From positions 1 through 11,409 of the forward strand of contig DATANR010000184.1 in assembly GCA_036266155.1 (NCBI GenBank): a DNA stretch of 11,409 bases, in the 5' to 3' direction. Positions 6,781 through 11,409 of this stretch are shown here, piece by piece. The notes under the pieces are model-generated. The model saw only the letters and a program-made list of their open reading frames with translations. It had not been told where the DNA came from and did not search any database. Source of the stretch: SIAJ01 sp036266155 (lineage in GTDB: Bacteria; Planctomycetota; Planctomycetia; Gemmatales; Gemmataceae). How positions within the stretch are numbered: position 1 is the first letter of the stretch; each line of letters starts with the position of its first letter. The position numbers and the translations under genes were made by a program.

Positions 6781-7139
6781 GATGCCAAATCAGCTATCAT
6801 GACGCACGCAGATAAATACACGGGCACCGGCACAAAATCCCATCGGGAACGACAGACGGTGGAGTTCCGCAGTCCAACCGCCAGCGTGACCTGGCCGTCC
6901 GGCGTCAGCGGCGTGGCAAGGTCGAGCGTGCTGAAGAATCGCTGTCCCTCGTGCGACACGCCCAAACGCATCTTCGCGATTCGGTAGCCGGCTTCGGTGA
7001 GCGTTTGCTCGGCGATGTCGAGCACGACTTCGTGACTGATCGGCCCCCACGTTCGCGTGGCGGGCGGGATGACATACCGGACCAACTCTTCCCGTGGGAC
7101 CTCATAGCCACCGCGATGAAGGACCAACGACGCAGACAT
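6749..7139 (-). pseudogene. DUF932-type gene, 5' part, frameshifted and interrupted by the intron
   Basis: The ATG at 7139 has a good ribosome binding site (GAGGGAGT, minus strand of 7146-7153, 6 bases away). The first ~95 residues read like the start of DUF932 proteins: MSASLVLHRGGYEVPREEL, the VVLDIAEQTLTEAGYRI helix, LGVSHEGQRFFSTLDL, and VTLAVGLRNS. At about 6850-6860 the expected continuation (SFPMGFCAGARVFIC) moves to another frame, suggesting a one-base loss. It seems to return to the first frame near 6826 with MIADLASLSQKGGHSGN. The frame is then broken by the group II intron. The C-terminal half, normally some 150-250 residues more, is absent. DUF932 genes are common on mobile elements and their function is unsettled. 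Confidence 0.65.
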
Positions 7140-7198
7140 GATGCGACTCCCTCATGATGTGAATGACCACTCTCGGCGGAATGCCGAAAGTGTCGTGA
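7140..7198. promoter_or_regulatory. Short region between the DUF932-type gene and the molybdoenzyme fragment
   Basis: This region holds the minus-strand ribosome binding site of the DUF932-type gene and probably its promoter. It includes a small hairpin, TCGGC-GGAAT-GCCGA (about 7173-7187). No clear -35/-10 pair was identified. Confidence 0.35.
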
Positions 7199-7572
7199 GC
7201 GTATCCTCTTATGGGCATGATCGGCCGGCCGAGTGTTGTGCACTTTGCGGGCGTGACGCAATGGACGCCGACCGGCAAGCAGATAAACGGCGTCCGGCTC
7301 GTCCAGATTCATCCGAAGGTGGCCGAGAAAGCATGCATCAAAAACGGCGATGCGATCGTGGTCGACAGCCCGCGCGGCAGCGCCACCGGAACCGCGCTCG
7401 TCTGGAAAGGCATCCGCGAGGACACAATCTTTGTGCCCAACACGTTCGGGCCCGCTCAGAAGATCGCCGGCGAGTTTGATGTGCCCCTCTACGGGGCCGC
7501 CAATGAATTGACAGACGATCGGTTCTTCGACCCTCTCAGCGGTCAGCAGGCATACAAGTGCTTTCCTGTCGG
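7199..7572 (+). pseudogene. C-terminal fragment of a molybdopterin-dependent oxidoreductase
   Basis: From the ATG at 7211 the frame gives about 120 residues that look like the molybdopterin-dinucleotide binding C-terminal domain of the DMSO-reductase superfamily (nitrate, formate and polysulfide enzymes). Seen motifs are VRLVQIHPKVAEKA, KNGDAIVVDSPRG, GIREDTIFVPNTFGPAQK, ANELTDD and the terminal DPLSGQQAYKCFPV. A stop at 7196-7198 blocks any longer upstream frame. The iron-sulfur and catalytic domains (several hundred residues) are absent, and the ATG has no Shine-Dalgarno sequence. The family part ends near 7570. The frame then continues to 7636 only by reading antisense through the 3' end of the phosphate permease gene, so the natural stop has probably been lost. 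Truncated remnant, not a functional enzyme. The substrate class cannot be told from this domain. Confidence 0.75.
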
Positions 7573-7573
7573 G

Positions 7574-8692
7574 TCAGGAAGGAATGAAGCCGGCGAGCAG
7601 ATAGACAAGGGCAGCCATCGCGGCACCGAGCGGTAGCGTTGTGATCCAGGCGATCAGAATCGACAGAACCGTTTTCGCTCGCGCCGTTCCCGTGACCGTG
7701 CCGATTCCGAATAGTGCTCCCACCGAGACGTGGGTGGTCGACACCGGCAGGCCCAGCCGGCTGGCACCCAAGACCATCGCCGCCGTGACGAGGTTTGCGG
7801 TCAGCCCCTGCCCGGGGGTCATGCGCGTGATCTTCTTGCCCATCGTCTCCGCAACTCGCCGCGCTCCGAGGATCCCACCAATGGCCATCACTGCGGCGAC
7901 CGCTGTAAGCCCACCTAATGGGTGGATTGCTTGTGCGGCAATCAGAAGTGCCACCAACTTTGGCGTGTCGTTGAGCCCGCGAGCGAAGCAGACTGCCCCG
8001 GCACTCAGATAGTGGATTGCGTCCAACACGAGACCGGCATTCACGCCGGCTACGCGACCCGAGTAGTGCGTTCGACACTCCTCGCCCGTCGCCACGGTTA
8101 CGGCAAGACCCGTCCGAACCAACATCAATGTGCCATCCGGTTGCAACGTGACCTCTTCGACAACTCCGCCAACGCACACGCAGGTCTGCGCCGTGACACC
8201 AGTCCACCGCCGAATCGTACGGGCGACCGGATAAAGCACGACGGCCAACAACATTGATGCAATCGGCGCGAACAGAAGCGGGAACACAAACGAGTCGCGC
8301 AGAGCCGAGAAGCGAACATTGCCGTCGGCCGCAAACAACCCGGCTCCAACCAGACCACCAGTGAGTGCGTGAGTTGTGGACACAGGCAAGCCGAGTACCG
8401 TCGCGAGGATGACCGTGATCGCGGCACCTAGACCGACCGAGAGCAGGAAACGCACGTCCGCAGTCACCGCATCTGGTACAAGTCCTTTTCCCTTGAACGT
8501 GCTCACGAGTTCGCTCGCGAGAGCAAGTGCCAGCATGGAGCCGCCGACCGTCGTGATCGTCGCCCAGATGACGGCAGTGCTGTAGCGCGCTGTGCCGCTA
8601 CCGAACAAGGTGGCGACGCCCTTGAAGTTGTCGTTCGCTCCATTGGCAAACGCCAGGAACAAGACGCCAACGATGATCGCAGCAAGGAGCAT
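7574..8692 (-). CDS. pit: PiT/PHO4-family inorganic phosphate transporter
   Basis: An intact 372-residue integral membrane protein with the internally duplicated PHO4 fold. The first half carries FANGANDNFKGVATLFGS (GANDN at 18-22) and GLPVSTTHALTGG (101-113). The second half carries GLNDTPKLVALL (239-250) and GLPVSTTHVSVGA (314-326). The paired G-N-D and GLPVSTTH motifs are the family's phosphate and cation binding signature. Between the halves is a soluble loop (about 165-215) with CVC (171-173) and a further Cys at 206. The transporter imports phosphate, probably with H+ or Na+, across the inner membrane. I chose the ATG at 8692 because it directly begins the first membrane helix. In-frame starts upstream (ATG 8746, GTG 8764) would add 18-24 residues (ending RRNNNSSRS) that look unlike the family, and none has a clear ribosome binding site. 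No regulator or phoU is adjacent. The stop is convergent with the molybdoenzyme remnant. Confidence 0.92.
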   Translation of the reverse strand: MLLAAIIVGVLFLAFANGANDNFKGVATLFGSGTARYSTAVIWATITTVGGSMLALALASELVSTFKGKGLVPDAVTADVRFLLSVGLGAAITVILATVLGLPVSTTHALTGGLVGAGLFAADGNVRFSALRDSFVFPLLFAPIASMLLAVVLYPVARTIRRWTGVTAQTCVCVGGVVEEVTLQPDGTLMLVRTGLAVTVATGEECRTHYSGRVAGVNAGLVLDAIHYLSAGAVCFARGLNDTPKLVALLIAAQAIHPLGGLTAVAAVMAIGGILGARRVAETMGKKITRMTPGQGLTANLVTAAMVLGASRLGLPVSTTHVSVGALFGIGTVTGTARAKTVLSILIAWITTLPLGAAMAALVYLLAGFIPS

Positions 8693-8764
8693 TGACCGAG
8701 ATGAATTGTTGTTACGACGGTTCTGAAGTCCCCACAATCTACGCATCAGTAACCAATCGTCCAC

Positions 8765-8954
8765 CTGGCCCGACGAGACTGTGGATCTGTCGCTTCCGAC
8801 AACTCATCCGAGTGCCGACTGAGAATGTCGCGACGAGTGGCGCGAGCGAATGTCACCATTATGGATCGTCAGAGAGCCCACCGCGCTGCCTTTGGTGTCG
8901 TGCAGACTTGGGTCACGTTTGTCTGCGAAACCGCCAGATGGCAATGCCCCCGGG
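8765..8954. other. Non-coding upstream region of the permease
   Basis: No gene is recognisable on either strand. The permease promoter should lie here on the minus strand, but no convincing -35/-10 or Pho-box-like direct repeat stood out. On the plus strand it leads into the LysR remnant and may include unrecognisable decayed sequence of that gene. Confidence 0.4.
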
Positions 8955-9104
8955 GTGACACTCTTATCCGTTGACGATCTGGACTTCGCGGTGCCGTGCT
9001 ATCTCATCTGGCGGAAGGACGACCAGTCGGCGCTGTTGCGGAGATTTGTGATGCAGGTACAAGCCTGTATGTGGCCATGGCCGGGGAAAGGTCATTTCCT
9101 CTAG
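8955..9104 (+). pseudogene. LysR-type regulator remnant (end of effector-binding domain)
   Basis: The frame through VTLLSVDDLDFAVPCYLIWR and KDDQSALLRRFVMQVQA, ending at a TAG (9102-9104), matches the last ~35 residues of LysR-family substrate-binding domains. These typically read ...PLxDLDFxLPLYLAWRKDDPSPLLRRFV. The N-terminal helix-turn-helix and the rest of the protein are not present upstream in any frame I could read. It is a 5'-deleted relic. Its orientation agrees with the downstream operon, so the intact gene may once have been a neighbour of the oxidoreductase cluster. Confidence 0.55.
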
Positions 9105-9265
9105 ATTCGGGCGGGCAGCCCAACTTTGGAACACCGACGTGTCGGCGAAAACGACAACCATTGCCTCGCCGGGCTTGTCACATTCACGCGTTCGCCGTGT
9201 CGAAGTGTCCGGGGCCGACTTCGGCCCCTAGATCGTCCGTATCGCTTGGGAAAAGGAGAGGACTG
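9105..9265 (+). promoter_or_regulatory. Leader/promoter region of the sigma-factor operon
   Basis: This is a 161-base region between the LysR relic and the sigma factor. It contains the GC-rich hairpin described separately. Promoter elements for the operon are expected here; I could not fix them by eye. Confidence 0.45.
9211..9228. promoter_or_regulatory. GC-rich perfect palindrome in the sigma-factor leader
   Basis: GGGGCCGA (9211-9218) and TCGGCCCC (9221-9228) are exact reverse complements separated by two bases, 37 bases upstream of the ATG. An alternative stem, CGAAGT (9201-9206) with ACTTCG (9218-9223), overlaps it, so the two cannot form together. No T-tract follows. It may be an operator or an RNA structure affecting the downstream operon. 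Confidence 0.5.
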
Positions 9266-10150
9266 ATGTTCAATCCCTTCATCGAAGACGTCGATTGTAG
9301 TCCGGCAGATGCCGAGCTGGTGGACCAAGCCCAAAACGGCGACCGCGCCGCACTGGAGAAGCTTGTACTGCGGCATCAAGCCTGGATCTACAACGTCGCC
9401 ATCCGCATGGCGTTTCATCTGCAAGATGCTGAGGAAGTTACCCAGGAGGTGCTCGTCAAAGTCATCACCAAGCTGAGCACTTTCAAAGGCGAGAGCCAGT
9501 TCCGCACCTGGCTCTATCGGATTGCCGCCAATCATGTCCTCAACATGAAGCGCCGCACCGCGGAGACCAAGGTGACGACGTTTGCGGACTACGGGGCGGC
9601 GATCGACCGAACGCCCGATCTGGACTTGCCAGATCGGAACTCTCTGCCCGTCGAGTTACCCGTTCTGGTCGAAGAAGCCAAGAACGGCTGCACAATGGGG
9701 ATGCTGCTTTGCCTGGATCGGAAGCAACGGCTCATCTTCACGCTCGGGGAGATTCTCGGTGCCACGGATGCCATGGGCGCCGAGGTTTTGGAAATGACCG
9801 CTGAGAACTTCCGTCAGTGCTTGGCTCGCGCCCGCCGGGACCTGCACAGCTTCATGAACAACCAGTGCGGCCTCGTGAACAAGGGCAACCCTTGTCGGTG
9901 CGCGAAGAAGACCCGCGGCTTCATTGCCGAAGGCCACGTGGACCCGAACCACCTCTTGTTCGTCCCGGAACACGTCGAGCGCGTTCGCGATGTCGCCGGC
10001 GAAGCCGTTCGCGACATCGACGATGTCGTTGAGCGTCAGCATGTGGCGATCTTCCGCGACCATCCTTTTCTCCAGCCTTCGGATCAGATCGAATGGCTTC
10101 GACGGATTTTAGAAAGCAGGCAATTGCGCGCGGCTCTCCACCTGAACTGA
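9266..10150 (+). CDS. ECF-type RNA polymerase sigma factor with Cys-containing C-terminal extension
   Basis: A 294-residue sigma-70 family protein. Region 2 spans about 17-97 (AELVDQAQNGDRAALEKLVL, DAEEVTQEVLVKVITKLSTF, FRTWLYRIAANHVLNMKRR). Region 4 spans about 146-197 (LLCLDRKQRLIFTLGEILGA, VLEMTAENFRQCLARARRDL). A roughly 95-residue extension follows, starting CGLVNKGNPCRCAKKTRGFI with Cys201, Cys210 and Cys212. Standard ECF factors end soon after region 4 (about 160-200 residues). The Cys cluster could bind a metal or sense redox state; this is inference. The ATG at 9266 was preferred over the open frame back to 8996 because AAGGAGAGG lies just before it (GGAG core 7 bases away) and the sigma fold starts there. 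No anti-sigma factor is adjacent. Located 96 bases upstream of the SnoaL-like gene, in the same orientation. Confidence 0.9.
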   Translation: MFNPFIEDVDCSPADAELVDQAQNGDRAALEKLVLRHQAWIYNVAIRMAFHLQDAEEVTQEVLVKVITKLSTFKGESQFRTWLYRIAANHVLNMKRRTAETKVTTFADYGAAIDRTPDLDLPDRNSLPVELPVLVEEAKNGCTMGMLLCLDRKQRLIFTLGEILGATDAMGAEVLEMTAENFRQCLARARRDLHSFMNNQCGLVNKGNPCRCAKKTRGFIAEGHVDPNHLLFVPEHVERVRDVAGEAVRDIDDVVERQHVAIFRDHPFLQPSDQIEWLRRILESRQLRAALHLN

Positions 10151-10246
10151 AGAATCTGACAAAGAGTTGTCACGGTCGGTTCTCTCAGGTGTCGGAGAAA
10201 TAGACGGGGCAAGTGTCCCGACTTCTCTCGCCCTGGAGGACTAGCC

Positions 10247-10573
10247 ATGACGCTCGAATTACCGAAGCCGATCAATGCTTACTTCGCCGCCGACAAGATC
10301 GACAGCGAGACCGTGTCTCGCTGTTTCACGGAGCAAGCCCTCGTGAAAGACGAAGGGCACACCTACCAAGGGCGTGCCGCGATCAAACAATGGAAGACGG
10401 CCGCGGCGGCCAAGTATCAGTACACGTGCGAGCCACTCGGGTGCGTGCGGGAAGGGGCCAAAGTCGTCGTCACCTGCCGGCTGACGGGCAATTTTCCGGG
10501 TAGCCCTGTCGACCTTCGGTTCTTCTTCGAACTCGACGGCGATAGGATTGCATCGCTGGAAATCATTCCTTGA
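10247..10573 (+). CDS. SnoaL-like / NTF2-fold family protein
   Basis: A 108-residue small soluble protein of the nuclear-transport-factor-2 superfamily. The usual order is visible: an N-terminal helix (PKPINAYFAADKIDSETVSR), CFTEQALVKDEGHTYQGRAA (26-45), the helix AAIKQWKTAAAAKYQYTCEP, then beta strands VVVTCRLTGNFPGSPVDLRF and FFELDGDRIASLEIIP. The length matches single-domain family members. Members act as small enzymes (cyclases, isomerases, hydrolases) or ligand-binding and regulatory domains; the activity here cannot be read from sequence. The ATG is preceded by GGAGGA (10235-10240, 6-base spacing). It lies between the sigma factor and the MDR dehydrogenase, 28 bases from the latter, so co-transcription is likely. 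In the ECF41 sigma group a SnoaL domain is fused to the sigma factor; here a similar fold is encoded separately. Confidence 0.88.
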   Translation: MTLELPKPINAYFAADKIDSETVSRCFTEQALVKDEGHTYQGRAAIKQWKTAAAAKYQYTCEPLGCVREGAKVVVTCRLTGNFPGSPVDLRFFFELDGDRIASLEIIP

Positions 10574-10601
10574 CCGATCCCGTCGCCAAAGGAGGACGCC
10601 G

Positions 10602-11409
10602 ATGTTCGCGGTCTACGCCACACACGCCGATCCGAACAATCCGCTCGCAGCGCTCAAGATCGGCGAGCGGCCGGAACCGAACGTGCCCGAAGGATGGGTC
10701 CGCGTGAAGATCAGCCACGCCAGCCTCAATCGACACGACCTGTTCACCCTCCGCGGGATTACGGCGCATCCCGAGGGCATCACTTACCCGATGATCCTCG
10801 GCAACGACGCGGCCGGCGCTTTGGACGACGCTACACCGGTCGTGATCTATCCGATGATGGGAAGTGCGGACTGGCGCGGCGACGAGACGCTCGATCCTGC
10901 TTGGCACATACCAAGCGAGTTCATCTCGGGGACCTTTGCCGACTACGCCGTCGTGCCAAAGCGAAACGCGATGCCGCTGCCTGACGGCCTGTCGCCTCTC
11001 CATGCTTCCGTCCTCGGCACGGCCTGGCTGACCGCGTACCGAGCGCTGTTCACCAAGTCGGGCCTCCGGGCAGGAGAAATTGTCTTGATCCAGGGCGCGA
11101 CCGGCGGGATGGCGACCGCCCTCATCCAACTTGGTCGGGCTGCCGGCTTCGAGGTCTGGGCCACAAGTCGCACAGGAGAAGGCCGAGCGCAGGCCGAGGC
11201 ACTCGGAGCCCACCGGAGCTTTCTTTCTGACGAACCTCTCCCGTGGAAGGTACCCGCGGTCATCGACAACATCGGATCGGCCTCCTGGGCGCACAGCATG
11301 TCGTCACTCGCCCGTGGAGGCACGTTGGTGATCACGGGCGGCACAACCGGATTCGAGGTTTCGCTGAGCCTGCTTCCGGTGCTTGCGGACCAACTCACCA
11401 TCACCGGTT
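10602..11409 (+). CDS. MDR-superfamily zinc-less alcohol dehydrogenase / quinone oxidoreductase (3' end outside window)
   Basis: An open frame from ATG 10602 to the window end gives 269 residues without a stop, of an expected ~320-340. It has the medium-chain dehydrogenase layout. The GroES-like N-terminal domain has VRVKISHASLNRHDLFTLRG and YPMILGNDAAGAL, where zinc enzymes carry a GHE motif; no structural-zinc Cys cluster is present. The Rossmann domain follows (IVLIQGATGGMATALIQLGR, 160-179; AVIDNIGSASWAHSMSSLAR, 219-238; GGTLVITGGTTG, 239-250). This fits NAD(P)H-dependent quinone or enone reductases. The glycine-rich loop GATGGMATA has Met where Val is usual, which is a mild change. AAAGGAGG (10588-10595) lies 6 bases before the ATG. 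Expected role: cytoplasmic reduction of a reactive carbonyl or quinone, possibly detoxification. The substrate is unknown. Confidence 0.9.
   Translation, partial: MFAVYATHADPNNPLAALKIGERPEPNVPEGWVRVKISHASLNRHDLFTLRGITAHPEGITYPMILGNDAAGALDDATPVVIYPMMGSADWRGDETLDPAWHIPSEFISGTFADYAVVPKRNAMPLPDGLSPLHASVLGTAWLTAYRALFTKSGLRAGEIVLIQGATGGMATALIQLGRAAGFEVWATSRTGEGRAQAEALGAHRSFLSDEPLPWKVPAVIDNIGSASWAHSMSSLARGGTLVITGGTTGFEVSLSLLPVLADQLTITG

Noticed and set aside
8996..9265. Extended N-terminus (90 codons) for the ECF sigma factor
   Set aside because: The extension has no sigma features and overlaps the LysR relic in another frame. The ATG at 9266 has a strong, well-spaced ribosome binding site.
10151..10246. 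Terminator between the sigma factor and SnoaL-like gene
   Set aside because: The weak GGGCAAGTGTCCC-like symmetry has a short stem and no T-tract, so I do not call a terminator here.
10943..11404. Minus-strand open frame at the right end
   Set aside because: It is antisense to the Rossmann domain of the MDR dehydrogenase, whose own frame is open to the window edge with a good start.
1..11409. CRISPR array, tRNA, rRNA or complete insertion sequence
   Set aside because: No regularly spaced repeats, no cloverleaf-like or rRNA-like segment, and no transposase gene with terminal repeats were seen.

Overview
This is GC-rich bacterial DNA. Gene content points to Planctomycetota, probably a Gemmata-like lineage. 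The pointers are a secreted tricorn-type protease, large extracellular proteins with repeated GTWxYS...LRFxP...AWD blocks, ECF sigma factors of planctomycete style, and an intergenic palindrome built on a CCCGAAGCGCTAGCGAGGG core. The taxonomic call is inference from gene style; there is no rRNA or other marker.

Layout. (1) Positions 1-1029 hold the 3' end of a long extracellular repeat protein. A short intergenic stretch with palindromic repeats follows. (2) Positions 1241-4645 hold an intact, exported tricorn-like protease (beta-propellers, PDZ, S41 serine protease core). (3) Positions 4642-7572 form a dense patch of broken genes: a sigma-factor remnant carrying only region 4; an unrecognised gene fragment; the 5' part of a group II intron on the minus strand, whose reverse transcriptase carries an in-frame TGA just before its SGTPQGG motif and is cut off after LITHA; a frameshifted DUF932-type gene into which the intron is inserted; and the C-terminal piece of a molybdopterin oxidoreductase. 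(4) An intact PiT/PHO4 phosphate permease lies on the minus strand (7574-8692). (5) A LysR-type regulator tail (about 8955-9104) is left in front of an intact, well-spaced plus-strand cluster: ECF sigma factor (9266-10150), SnoaL/NTF2-like small protein (10247-10573) and a zinc-less quinone-oxidoreductase-like MDR dehydrogenase (10602 to the window end). Each of these three has a strong Shine-Dalgarno sequence.

How it fits together. The last three genes look like one transcription unit in which a stand-alone sigma factor, with a cysteine-bearing C-terminal extension and a GC-rich hairpin in its leader, controls a small NTF2-fold protein and an oxidoreductase. The middle of the window looks like a site of repeated insertion and deletion. 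The best-supported new detail there is a 10-nt complementarity between the exon just upstream of the intron 5' end and an internal intron segment. This fits an IBS1-EBS1 pairing and fixes the intron 5' boundary at 6748/6749. I saw no CRISPR array, tRNA, rRNA or complete insertion sequence.
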